From: Parelaphostrongylus tenuis
Taxonomy: Eukaryota > Nematoda > Chromadorea > Rhabditida > Metastrongylidae
NCBI GenBank assembly: GCA_019055375.1
Contig: JAHQIW010004388.1
Location: 62,001-126,000, forward strand
DNA: 64,000 nucleotides
Direction: 5' to 3'
Below, one piece after another: positions 1 through 9,790 of this stretch (position 1 is its first letter; every line of letters begins with the position of its first letter). The position numbers and the translations under genes were made by a program. Below the pieces are notes generated by a model, which made no database searches, had not been told where the DNA came from, and worked only from the letters and a program-made list of their open reading frames with translations.

Positions 1-1255
1 TTCAACTATTGCTACCAAATGATTCAATTCTCCTCCTTTTAGGCAGGGTTTAATAGCTGTGCTTATTTCGTGAGAGATAAAAGGCAGGAGGAAAGGAACC
101 TTCTTTTTGCCAGACTTGTCGTTTGGGAGCATAGAATTTCCTTCTAAATCTTACCTGAAAAGCTCCTGCCGTATTGTAGCCATCAGAGATGCTATGTTTC
201 GCACCAAGCTTAAGGATTCTACCTTGTGTTCTTTTCCTGTGCACACATTTGTCGCTGTTCGGAAGAAGTGCGCATTTTATATGTGAAGGATGAGCTGATA
301 GGTAATGAACCAAGATGTTTTTATTGCTTGGTTTTCGGTAGCATTTTGTGTTGTAGAAGTTTTTGGACAGGTTGATTTGAACGACAAAAAAGGGAGCCAA
401 TTTGCTTCCGGTTTCTCACGGGTAAACCATATGTACTCTGACTGACTGTTCAGCAACTCAAAGCATTTGTCCATCTCCTCTTGGGTTGAGCAGACGACAA
501 AGCAGTCATCTATATAGTTACAGTAGAGTAACGGCCGGAGGCTATAGCAAGTGTTGGCGCTAGTCGTTGTCCCATTACCAACCCTCTGAATTGAGCAAAA
601 TAGTTCCCGGACCATCTAAAGATTGAACAGTTTAAGCACTCTTTTAAGACAGCCATAACCTGCCAGATGGAGAAGCCATACATGTTTGTGGTGCTTCCGT
701 GCTCCGTCAGAATCTTGTATATGGCTTGCTGTGCGGACTCATTCGACACGTTTGTATGAAGGGCGGTTACGTCGAAAGATTCTATCACGTACGCGTCGTT
801 GGAGTACGCGTTACGTAAATGGTCTAAGAACATTTGGGCGTTGGTGAGATGCGCTGGAATGTGTTTTAGTAATTGAAGTAGTATTAGGTTCAAGAGCCAC
901 GTTATCTTATCCATTGGCCTGCCCACGCAGCTGATGATGGGTCTAATTCTGAAGTTCGATGGATTACTAGGCAAAAGATCATCAGTGCATACCAACTTAT
1001 GAGTTTTAATAAGTAAGTATAAGACAGGACATGATGATGGACTAAGTTTTAGTTGAGAGATAACGGAAGGCTTTAAACCAGCCGAGCTTGCTATTTTTAC
1101 CCATTCTTGGTTCAATTTTCGATACTGTTTTTGGATTTCCTTAGCAGATGATGGGCGATAAAGTGTGGTGTCTTCAAGATGGTTTTCGTTATCGCAATAT
1201 CTAACTGATTAGGAATTACTACAAACTCTCCTCCCTTGTCACTAACTCACAGTCT
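1..1255 (-). mobile_element. Penelope-like element copy 1, 5'-truncated, broken reverse transcriptase
   Basis: Reading the minus strand from about 1255 down to the window edge gives a Penelope-type reverse transcriptase in three frames. Seen: a start like DKGGEFVVIPNQLDIA, then motif A FDVTALHTNV (about 750-780), motif B GLVMGQRLAPTLAI, and the catalytic YIDD followed by CFVVCST (about 500-520), then a C-terminal stretch with QINLSKNFYNTKCYRKPSNK. Frame changes near 600 and 400 break the ORF, so it is a pseudogene although the YxDD residues survive. The N-terminal third is missing, as in 5'-truncated insertions, and the GIY-YIG endonuclease end would lie beyond position 1. It is closely similar to the copy at 3800-6130, in the opposite orientation. 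The family call is established knowledge; activity is not expected. Confidence 0.85.
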
Positions 1256-1511
1256 AATTGTTTTTGGAATTTTTTTGTTTTGTTTTCGTTTTGTCTTCTT
1301 TAAATTTGATTAGTCTGAGCCAATGCTCCATGATCGTTAGTCCTAGTCGTGATGTTTGTCTTTATTGTCGCTCAAGTCGGATTTCTCCCGAGGAGCACCA
1401 CTTTTCGGAGGAGAACTCTTTCAGCAGTGCTCCTTTCGTGCAGCGCAGCTGTTTGGTAATAATGTCTGCCTGCCGATAGGAAAGAGCATTGCCGTGGTGA
1501 GTTTTCATTTG

Positions 1512-2030
1512 AGCAGTGCTACTCTTCGAACATTCGGCTCGAATGACGCCGAAGTCAAACATTACGACGACGACGAACGACTGTGGAGAATCTGCTAGGA
1601 TCAACTGGCTCCAAAAAAAAAAACGAAACGCTTCGGAAGTTAACCCGAATGAATAAGTCTCTTCTATACAACTTCATGCTTTCTCTTGATCACCAAAAAT
1701 TATGTGACTGATTTGTAATGTCGAAGTTGAAGGAAGTTCGGTTCTCCAATTATTATAACGCTATGGTCCAGCGATCAATCATAAGGACTGCTGCAGAATG
1801 GAATACATGCTAAAAGACAAAGTAAAACAGCGCGTATTCATTATCATCAGCATTTTTTTCTGCATAGAAGGAGCACTGCCGAGTAAGCCTTGTTTCAGCG
1901 AGTGCTCGTTCGAAGAAGATCCAACTCGAATGAACGAACACAAACATCACAACGAGGACGAACGACTGTAGAGCATCGGCTGGGATTAGTCGGCTTCAAG
2001 GAAGACGAAACCCTTTGAAATGTTAGCCAA
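1512..2030. repeat. Degenerate direct repeat, two units
   Basis: Units at about 1512-1645 and 1893-2030 share an ordered set of blocks: a GAGTGCT/GCAGTGCT start, CTCGAATGA, AAACATYACAACGA, GACGAACGACTGT, then GAGCATC-type and CTTCAAGGAAGACGAAAC-like blocks. They are diverged and have no credible ORF. Nature unknown; possibly two copies of an old interspersed element downstream of the MSP gene. Confidence 0.45.
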
Positions 2031-2311
2031 AAAATACCTCATTCCAAAGAGATTTTGTGCCTTCTTTTGATCACAAAAATTTTGACACTTTTCCATTTCA
2101 AAATTCACGCTTGCTGGATGAATAACACAACACTCTTTCACTATTAATGGATCCGTCCATTGTGTTGGCATTCCATTATAAGACTTCGATTCGAACTTTG
2201 ACTTCAATTTTGGAATCTGACCGTTTGATAATCATGCTTTTCTTTGCTCTCTTTTCTCAAGTAAATTGAGCTGTACACATGTTCTACCGGCAAAATTTTC
2301 ACTTAAACATT

Positions 2312-2317
2312 TTTATT
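2312..2317 (-). promoter_or_regulatory. Poly(A) signal of the MSP gene
   Basis: AATAAA on the minus strand, 13 bases past the MSP stop codon. A very short 3' untranslated region is inferred from this position. Confidence 0.6.
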
Positions 2318-2329
2318 GGAGTCGACCAA

Positions 2330-3134
2330 TCATGGGTTGTACTCGATGGGAAGATTCTTTCTGCGGACCATACCATCTCCCTGGAACCATTCGCGCCTGA
2401 ACTGCTTTGCGGCTCCTTCGGGAGTGTTGCACCATTCCACGGTAATACGATCATTGTTGGTGTCCTAAGGCGGAAGTTATCACAACATAAGTGAATCAGT
2501 AATCATAATCAGTGTTTAAATGAAATTTCTTTCATTCAACGTTTTTAGCGGTGGTATGAGTTACAAATACATACCCAGTAATGTTGAGTGTTAGTGCGTG
2601 TGAGTGTTAAGTGTTAAGCAAACCTTGAACGTCGGATGGGATCCAAACTCGCATTCTATTTTCTGGGGCGCGTACTGATCATTGCATCACCAGGTCTCTT
2701 CTGCCATCTTGCTTTCCTGCCAACATCACAATAGCGTTGCAAAAAAGAGTGGTGGCAGAACGAGTGCCGGTAGTTCAAAGGTTAGCACGCGCCTCCGGAA
2801 AGCGTGAAATTGCCATCGACGTTCAAAGTTCTGCACACCACCTGACATTATATTACATAAAGTCAGTAAGTCAGAAAATAAAACACACCTCACGTCCATA
2901 ATCGAAGGTATCGCATGATACAGCCATGAGTGTTGCCTCCTTTGGGTCAAGCACACCGCAAGCTGGGTCGACACCAAGACGTTTCATGTTCGTCGTCTTG
3001 ATCGCCCATCCGATGCGTCGTCCAGAGGCGTTGATGATCTTGATGTGGTAGGTGTGCTTGTCGTCGTACGGTGCATTGAAGACAATCTTCGTGTTTGGCT
3101 GAGTGTTGATGTCGCCGGGAGGAATTGAGGACAT
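2330..3134 (-). CDS. msp: Major sperm protein (MSP), two exons
   Basis: Exon 1 is 3134-2889 (82 codons) and exon 2 is 2464-2330 (44 codons plus stop), joined in phase 0 across a GT...AG intron, giving 126 residues; nematode MSPs are usually about 127. Seen: [20 protein letters not shown] at the start, then [30 protein letters not shown] and the ending [14 protein letters not shown] is the small Ig-fold cytoskeletal protein that polymerises to drive amoeboid crawling of nematode sperm and, when released, signals oocyte maturation; it is made only in the male germline. No stop or frameshift is visible, so the gene looks functional. The roughly 420-bp intron carries a tRNA-derived SINE at 2749-2850. 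Two inverted PLE copies bracket the gene. Confidence 0.96.
2749..2850 (+). repeat. tRNA-derived SINE, family F, inside the MSP intron
   Basis: A tRNA-like head with an A-box region TAGTTCAAAGGTTAGCACG and a B-box-like GACGTTCAAAGTTC about 35 bases later, followed by TCTGCACACCAC. Other family F copies (8430-8556, 15030, 20620, 31575, 31755, 62990 and 63335) share this layout. It lies in the MSP intron, antisense to the gene. Confidence 0.5.
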
Positions 3135-3167
3135 TTGTTCTTAATACCGATCAAACTAATTCGTCGG

Positions 3168-3278
3168 CTTATATACTTTTTCAATCGTATGCTAATTAGT
3201 GTTTACTTCAGACTTTTTTGATAATTAGCTCACATAATAGTGAAACTGACATGCTTTCAGATAAGGAAGATTGATAAC
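3168..3278 (-). promoter_or_regulatory. MSP promoter: TATA box and GATA sites
   Basis: A TATATAAG box lies at 3168-3175, 34-41 bases upstream of the MSP start codon. Three GATA motifs lie further upstream (TGATAA at 3219-3224, AGATAAGG near 3259-3266, TGATAA near 3271-3276). Established knowledge: nematode MSP genes are driven in the male germline by GATA-type sites close to the start. The link to this copy is inferred from spacing. Confidence 0.6.
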
Positions 3279-3299
3279 TTTCTATGATTATTAGAATTA

Positions 3300-3800
3300 G
3301 TTAGGGAGACGGTGGTTGATGAGACTCTGCGCGAGATTGATCCCTCTCGTTCTCTCTTTCTCAGCACTCTTCGGCAATCACTTAACGAACGCTCACGAAA
3401 TGTTCCATTTTAGCTATACCTGATGTTACAAAGAGATCTGCTCGACCATTTTTCCACAACGCTTGTGAAGAAGGCTGAAATCCTCGAGCAGCGATGATTA
3501 CACGAAGTCTAATCCTGGAGTCTGGAGAGGTCAAATTGATTCGTAAATTATTAAATCAAAGGTCTCCATAACCCCATCAAAAAACGTGAGAAATAAAGCT
3601 TTGAGTCGTATCAGGAAAAGCTTCCTTTCAGAAACACTCACCGCTTAGATCTTTGAGGTCCTACATTCAATCATTGTACCAGTGGCAGGTCTCCAATGAT
3701 CAATTAAAAGACCTAAAGCATGGTCTTATATATATTTGTTCAAAAGATTTTTGAATTTCTGAACAAATCGTGTAGACCAGCTTCATAAACAAAACATCAC
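3300..3800. other. Spacer between MSP promoter and PLE copy 2
   Basis: No credible ORF or RNA gene seen. The right part leads into the 5' end of the PLE at about 3800; its exact boundary cannot be fixed from sequence alone. Confidence 0.4.
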
Positions 3801-6130
3801 AAAAGCCCTAAACGAAAGCCCTGAGAGTCAATCCAACATCAGTAATGTGCTACATCAACCAAGGGTCACCGTGTCAGGAGGCATGACTCTCTCCGATAAT
3901 CTGCGATCGCGCTTGGAAATGGGCTCTAGTTTCTCACCAGCACAGCCCATTTCTAAGGAAACCCTGTGCAGTATCGCATGCAGTTTGCAAGAACTTCAAG
4001 ACCGGCTCCGCTATAAGGCCAGACTAGAATCATTTAACACGCACGAACAACAAAACGTGGGGGCAATACCAACACAATCTTTTCCCCGAGCGTTTTTCAG
4101 GCAGCAAGACCCCAATAACAAGAGAAATATCAATTTTCGCATATTTTCGAACGAAACTCTCAGAATCCTTAACCACTGCCACGGGAAAATGCTTAGTTCC
4201 AACCTAACATCAGCGCAGAAATGCGGCATGCGACAGATACGGGAGCTAATAAATTCCAATAGACTAGTTAGTGACAAGGGGAGTTGTAGTAATTCCCAAT
4301 CAGTTAGATATTGCGATAACGAAAGACCATCCTGAAGCACCACACTTTATCTCCCATCATCTACTAAGGAAATCCAAAAACAGTATCGAAAATTGAACCA
4401 AGAATGGGTAAAAATAGCAAGTTTGGCTGGCTTGGCCTTCCGTTATCTCTCATCTAATACTCAGTTCACCATCATGTCCTGCCTTATACTTACTTATTAA
4501 AACCCATAAGTTGGTATGCACTGATGATCTTTTGTCTAGTAATCCATCAAACTTCAAAGTTGACTCATCATAGCTGCGTGGGCGAGCCAACGGATAGGAT
4601 AACGTGGCTCTTGAACCTAATACTACTTCAAGTACTAAAACACATTCCAGCGCATCTCACCAACACCCAAATGTTCCTAGACCATTTACGTAACGCGTCC
4701 TCCAACAACGCGTACGTGATGGAACCTTTCGACGTAACTGCCCTTTATACAAACATGTCGAAAGAGTCCGCACTGCAAGCCATTTACGAGATTCTGAACG
4801 GAGCACGAAAGCACCACGAACACGTATGGCTTCTCCATCTGGCAGGTTATGGCTCTCTTAAAAGAGTGCTTAAGCTGTTCAATCTTTAGATGGTCCTGGA
4901 ACTATTTTGCTCAAATCAGAGGGCTGGCAATGGGGCAACGACTAACGCCCAGCACTTGGCCCATAGCACTCCGGCCGTTACTCTACTGTAGGTACTATAG
5001 ACGACTGCTTTGTCGTCTGCTCAACCCAACAGGAAATGGACAAATGCTTTGAGTTGCTGAACAGTCAGTCAGATTACATTTAGTTCACCCGTGAGAAACC
5101 AAAAGCAAATTGGCTCCCTTTTCCGAACGTTCAAGTCAATCTGTCCAAAAACTCTTACAACACAAAATGGTACCGAAAACCAAGCAACAAAAACATCTTG
5201 GTTCATTTCCTATCGGCTCATCCTTCACACATATACGGGCACTTCTTAAGAATATGTTTCGAACAGTGCCAAATGTGTGCACAGGAAAAGAACACAAGGT
5301 AGAATCCTTGAGCTTGGCGCGAAAATAACCATCTCTAACGGCTACGAAACAGTAGGAGCTTCTCAGGTTAGATTTAGAGGAGATTTTATGCTCCCAAACG
5401 ACAAGTCTGGCAAAAATAGGGTTTCCTTTCTCCTGCCCTTAAGGCGTCAGTTAGTCCGCAACCGACTGTATGACCGCCTCTGCGAAACCAATGACTGCAA
5501 AGTTTGCCCAAACGGCAGAGACGGAGACTATATGAGATCGGGTATAATTTACCCAATCTCTTGCGAGGCATGCGGCGATGAGTACATTGGCGGAACGGGT
5601 AGACCACTGACTATTCCTCCATGCAAAAGATTACCTAGTTGGGCGTGCGCAACTTCTATCTAAAAACTCCTTAGGCACGCATAGGGACCAAAAACATGCA
5701 GGAATAATGTTCGGCGTCAAATTCACGATCCTCGCACAGGAATCAAGAACATCTGCGCGTGAAAACCTGAAGGCCTTTTGGATACATAGCAAAGGCCCGA
5801 AAATGAACCGAAAAGAGGAGTGCCTCGTAATCACGCGTGACCTCAAACCATACCTTAGGCTGATCTTTCCGGCCCGAGTTGGGCACAGCCCACTGATGCA
5901 CTGCCTTAAGTGGCTGGTCCTCAATGAACAATTGATAAACCCAATTATCAAAACGGTGAGTGTTTTAAAATGAAGCTTTTACTATGCGATCTAAAACTCA
6001 TTTCTAACGTTTTTCTGCTAGGGTTATGGAGGTTTTGGCTTAGTGGACTACGGATCAATGTGACCTTTTCAGGCTCTGAAGAAGGCGACTCGCTGAAGCA
6101 TTAGCCACGTTGAATATTGTATATTCAAGC
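3800..6130 (+). mobile_element. Penelope-like element copy 2, nearly full length, with GIY-YIG endonuclease
   Basis: The most complete PLE here. In order: an N-terminal region (3847-4335) ending in CGMRQIRELINSNRLVSDKG; RT motif A FDVTALYTNM (about 4725-4760); motif B GLAMGQRLTP; a motif C that reads TIDDCFVV, so the usual Y of YIDD is T; then a C-terminal GIY-YIG nuclease with YPISCEACGDEYIGGTGR (about 5548-5604) and the ending RKEECLVITRDLKPYLRLIF. Several frameshifts and stops make it inactive. PLEs copy their RNA into DNA with this RT and nick targets with the GIY-YIG domain. Just downstream, 6071-6100 carries the hammerhead-like motif seen after the other PLE copies. Confidence 0.86.
6071..6100 (+). 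ncRNA. Degenerate hammerhead-like motif in PLE 3' repeat
   Basis: AGGCT then the core-like CTGAAGA (6076-6082), a short GGC/GCT helix, then GAAG. It aligns with the better copies at 38463-38497 and 54655-54693. The GAAACGTC end is lost here, so it is probably inactive. Confidence 0.35.
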
Positions 6131-7115
6131 TGCAATACTAGCTATACTGCTGTATGCTTTGCTAATATTTCAATAAATAATATCAGTAACACGTCGGAAA
6201 CGGCTAACAGAAGAAAATATTTATTTTCTATGGTAGTTCCATTTGTGCTGACCTATGCACCATGTCTTGAAGCATTTAGAGGAGAACGTTCATAGTATTC
6301 GATTACACTCATGGTTATGTCATATCATTGCGTATTGCTCGTCTAATGCTATAGCTGTCTTGAAGGATCGGAGTATTTAAGGGCCGAAGGCATTCTTACT
6401 TTCAAGGTAGGCAAGTAGAAGTCCATTTTGAAGCGAATCAGCAATTGCTTTTCGCGCACTCCTCTCAAAGTATATATATATGCACGCTTCGGTCTACTAA
6501 TCGCTACCATTGACTGCTAATTTTAGCAGAAGACAGTTCAATTAGTTGGGAGAAAGAATGTGCCATGTATCGTTGACATCATGATGGTGTCTCATGATTC
6601 CTTATTCGTGAACACCAATAAAACGCTCCATTTCTTTTGCACTTATCATTGTAGCTCTCTTCAATTTCAAGTGGACGATCTGTTCTAGATTTTTTCTTCT
6701 CTCGCTAAAGATGCCATAAAGATAAACTCCTTTGAGTCATAGCTGATGAAAGAATAACGCGTTATTAGTACAACGATACTTTGTTTTAGCTAGTAAAAAA
6801 GAGCGTAAGCTCCCTCAGTGATAGTCAGCCATATCTGCACTTATGAATTTATCGTAGTGATCTTATGAGGTAGGATATCATGTTACAGCAGCACTGGTAT
6901 TTCGGTAATCTTTGACCTTCTAATGACCTCATCTTGAAGCAGATATCGGTGAATTCTGGTCCTACTATGCGATGAACATTTTGCCGGTTTAGACAGCATA
7001 TCCTTTTGTAGTCCTTACATGCTTTCAAACTGCGACTATGAATAATCTGTCAAATTATCAATTTCATACACCTCAGAAGGAATTTACAAAATTCAAGTAT
7101 TTACCACCATACCAA
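6131..7115. other. Intergenic, nothing recognised
   Basis: AT-rich sequence with a short TA run near 6470-6480. No ORF with protein-like composition, no repeat shared with the rest of the window and no RNA gene was seen. Confidence 0.5.
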
Positions 7116-7406
7116 CTACCAACGAAATTCACTCGTGTGTAGATAAGCCATTGATGAATCATCAATTCTTAATTTCTGCATCCACATTCTTTTGTCTTGG
7201 ATTAACCTTTTATAGGCTCGTCGATGATGAACACAAGTTTCAAATTGTTTTTTGAAGGCGAAGAGTTGTGGACAGTCGGCCCAGTCATCGCGGCCGTGGA
7301 AAAGATAGAGGCACCGAAAACGGAGTCGAATGTATGCTTGCAACAACTTCGTGTTAGTTTCTTGATCTAGAGTAGGTTCATATTTCCTCATATTTCGGGC
7401 CTAGAA
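7116..7406 (-). CDS. Possible coding exon of an unknown gene
   Basis: On the minus strand a consensus-like acceptor (TTTCTAG) at about 7407-7413 opens into a 96-codon run with balanced composition: ARNMRKYEPTLDQETN, then YIRLRFRCLYLFHGRDDW, CPQLFAFKKQFETC and RLIQDKRMWMQKLRI. It ends in a stop at 7116, although donor-like GTAGTT and GTATGG follow the W codon. The family is not recognised. A SINE copy begins directly next to the exon, so the upstream intron was a SINE target. No partner exon could be joined with confidence, so this may be a relic exon. Confidence 0.33.
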
Positions 7407-7410
7407 ACAC

Positions 7411-7710
7411 ATGTGGTGCAGTGGTTAGAAGTGCTCTGCATCACACATGCGGGCGATGGTGCGATCTCGCGCTCATGGCTCACCAAGCCATCTGCCCCTC
7501 CTGTATAGGTAAACTGGTGCCAGATAGATCTCAGACTTGACTGGGAAAATAGGCAGTACTGGCAGTACAGCGGTAGGCCACCGCGAATCATTGTAAAGGC
7601 CAGGTATGCATTCAATCATCTCAAACGAAGTTAAAAATCAAAGAGGAATGCATGGCGCCTCCCTCAGGGATTGATAAATAGCGAGGACTCTATCCTTTAT
7701 CTTTCATGTT
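7411..7710 (+). repeat. tRNA-derived SINE, family A
   Basis: About 300 bp starting GTGGTGCAGTGGTTAG (A box), with GATGGTGCGATCTCG as B-box region, then CTCATGGCTCACCAAGCCATC, CCAGATAGATCTCAGACTTG, AAAGGCCAGGTATGCATTCA and the tail AATGCATGGCGCCTCCCTCA. The same ordered blocks recur at 13613, 22042, 25768, 26445, 61005 and 63478. Confidence 0.7.
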
Positions 7711-8107
7711 GGGTCTCATTGTTATCTTCAAGAGCATTAGATTGGCAATCTGATCTGCTCGGAATTTTAACGCGTCATGTAAATTCGAGTTTGAACAACT
7801 ATAAATATGTTTTGCATAAAAAGCATTTATCTTTTGACATGAGCAAAATCAAACATCTTCGAATACAAAACAACATGATTATGATCTACAGCCAAGCATT
7901 ACAAGACATTCTTCGAAGATCACTGTGATTCACCAAAAATCAATGTATTGTTTGTGCTGCATTACTAGACTATATTATTATTGTATTGCATCACGGAAAA
8001 TCAATGAGTATTATTTATATAACTTCGGAATTGCTTTACAAAAACAAACTACTGATTTATCCCGAGTACTTATATACCAACTAACTTAAATGGATGATCT
8101 GTCTTCA
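7711..8107. other. Intergenic, nothing recognised
   Basis: AT-rich; the open frames here have low-complexity, non-protein-like composition. No feature is supported. Confidence 0.4.
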
Positions 8108-8360
8108 CTAACTGTGCGGACACCAGCACATATTCCAAGTGGCACATTGCTGGTCGTGCATGCAGTATTCCTTGGTTTCCTGGTAACCATGCAAGGGCGT
8201 TCTCACGTCTTCACGGCGTCGTTGCCAGGGTATGGAGTTGGGCGATGGATCCTCGAGCAGACTTTCTACAAGTTGATCCGGAAATGATGCGAAATCAAAA
8301 GCAGAAGTAGGAAAGAAAATCGACCAACCGCTCACGAATGATGAAGAAGCCGAAATTCGA
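8108..8360 (-). CDS. Exon-like open stretch, unknown
   Basis: A minus-strand frame without stops reads WSIFFPTSAFDFASFPDQ, LLEDPSPNSIPWQRRRED, LHGYQETKEYCMHDQQC and TWNMCWCPHS before a stop at 8108. The composition is protein-like and the end is Cys-rich. No start codon with context, no recognised domain and no clear splice partner is seen, and other frames are partly open too. It could be a relic exon or chance. Confidence 0.22.
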
Positions 8361-8429
8361 TTTGTCCCAACTATGTCGGAATAAGCAGTCTGAATTTTTT
8401 ATTTGACTGCCACTTGCAGTGGTTATGAT

Positions 8430-8556
8430 GTTATAGAATACCAAATAATGTGGAGTGCTGTGCAAAAACATTTGCGTCAGCCAGGATTCGAACCCCCATC
8501 TCACTCTTTCCAGGAGCGTATGCTAACCGTTGCACCACCGACGTTTATGCCGTATT
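8430..8556 (-). repeat. tRNA-derived SINE, family F
   Basis: On the minus strand: GGTGGTGCAACGGTTAGC (A box), then a near-perfect B box GGTTCGAATCC, then GCTGACGCAAATG and TTTTTGCACAGCACTCCACA. It resembles a tRNA D-arm and T-arm but has no matching acceptor stem, so it is a SINE and not a tRNA gene. It sits immediately downstream of the small gene at 8662-9177. Confidence 0.6.
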
Positions 8557-8661
8557 ATACAATAATCGGTCTTGGAACTTTACTAACTCTTCTTTTTCTT
8601 CTGTAGCGTCGATGACGAGCACTACAAGGCACTTCTTGAAGATCTCCTTGATTTTTGATCG

Positions 8662-9177
8662 CTATGTTGTCTCGTCAACGTCGTTTACTGCAGCATGCTG
8701 CTCCTTTCTGCAACAATGCAGTCAATCGCCTCGAACCATACAACTAATCAAAATTGCACTTACGGATTTGCTATATAGACGTTGTGTCTTCTCTTTGATA
8801 GCATTCACCAACAACTCGTGAACATGCTGTGCTAGCGATTTCATGCGAGCGCCCGCATTGTCAGCAACCCTCGATAAACCTATTTCAGTGCTTCGAGTTG
8901 TCAGCAACGAGCGAATCGGGTGTTTTTTTCTTGCAACCCCCTACAAAAGTGTATCATTTGGATGAGAAACAGAGCAGAACAGCAAAAACAATTGGAAAAT
9001 CATTTTTTAGTTCACCTCAAAGGCTACGACGTCTTTCTTTTCTTCAGATTTGGTTGATCCAAGTCGATTGTCTTCTGTCGCTTGCCGTGGTGGTGATTCC
9101 TCGTTGTATCTCCCCGCCCTTGTTGTTGGCTCCTTGTGCTCGTGTCGAGTCGAATCTTCTTCACTGGAACATCGCAT
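8662..9177 (-). CDS. Small three-exon gene of unknown function
   Basis: Exon 1 is 9177-9016 (54 codons, starts MRCSSEEDSTRHEHKEP, hydrophilic and charged). Exon 2 is 8940-8764 (59 codons, with KHPIRSLLTTRSTEIGLSRV and SLAQHVHELLVNAIKEKTQ). Both introns are GT...AG and short (75 and about 60 bases). Exon 3 starts at 8703 (stop at 8662) or 8707 (stop at 8675), giving 126 or 123 residues. Exons 1 and 2 join in phase 0 with a good donor (GAG then GTGAAC) and acceptor (TTTTGTAG). After the 8662 stop the same frame stays open for about 38 more codons (RSKIKEIFKKC, VLVIDATEEKEELVKF), so the TAG may be a nonsense mutation. No signal peptide or domain is recognised. Confidence 0.5.
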
Positions 9178-9203
9178 GAATGAGGGCTTCACCCACTTGT
9201 GCC

Positions 9204-9242
9204 CCTTTTATACACGATGGATGTTGACTTTGATACTGATAA
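9204..9242 (-). promoter_or_regulatory. TATA box and GATA site upstream of the small gene
   Basis: TATAAAAGG at 9204-9212 lies about 30 bases upstream of the ATG at 9177. TGATAA occurs on the plus strand at 9237-9242. The same TATA-near-ATG plus GATA layout is seen at the MSP gene, which hints at, but does not show, germline expression. Confidence 0.35.
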
Positions 9243-9324
9243 AAATACATTCATTGTTCACACTCAGTTTGATTTGGTCGGTTACTGGTTTTTTCGCGTT
9301 GAACACGGAATTTGACGACACCTC

Positions 9325-9790
9325 TTTTGCTGGGCAAAGACTTTGCATTAGACTTTTAACAATCATTTGAAAGCTTAGATTTCCGAGAACTATCAAATTT
9401 ACTTCTTTTCTAGAAAAAGTCTCTTTACAGCAGCTTAATGTTCAAATTAGAATGTGTTTCACATGTCCTTGCAGCATTCTACGCGTTTTTGCGCGCTATC
9501 GCTCCTTTTTTTCTCGAAAAAAAATCGTTTCTTGAAATTTCTAATGACCATGCTGCAACAAAGAATAAAAAGTCTGTTAGCTTTACAAAAGGCTTTTTTG
9601 TGGCCTGTAGCAAAGGGAAGATTTCTGTGTTTCACTCACACGCATTTCTCGCAGAACAGATTTCTTCCATGAATTATAGGGAACCAAGCGATAGCGTAAA
9701 CTTCGACGATTCCAACGTTGTACTTATTTTTTGGAAAGACTGCTACATTTAAGTGTAGCAGGAAAAATAATATTAAGCTTCACACATATC
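9325..9790 (+). repeat. Foldback family C fragment
   Basis: Contains diverged blocks of family C: ACTTTTAACAATCATTTGAA, then later CGCAGAACAGATTTCTTCC, GATAGCGTAAACTTCGACGA and TTCCAACGTTGTACTTATTT followed by AAAGACTGCTACA. The same block order is in the palindromes at 24503-25408 and 36413-37540. Confidence 0.5.

Noticed and set aside
1356..1604. Overlapping 80-codon ORFs on both strands
   Set aside because: They overlap a degenerate direct repeat and have no homologue-like composition or gene signals.
8430..8556. tRNA gene on the minus strand (good A and B boxes)
   Set aside because: No acceptor-stem pairing or anticodon arm can be drawn, and the tail matches other dispersed copies, so it is a SINE.
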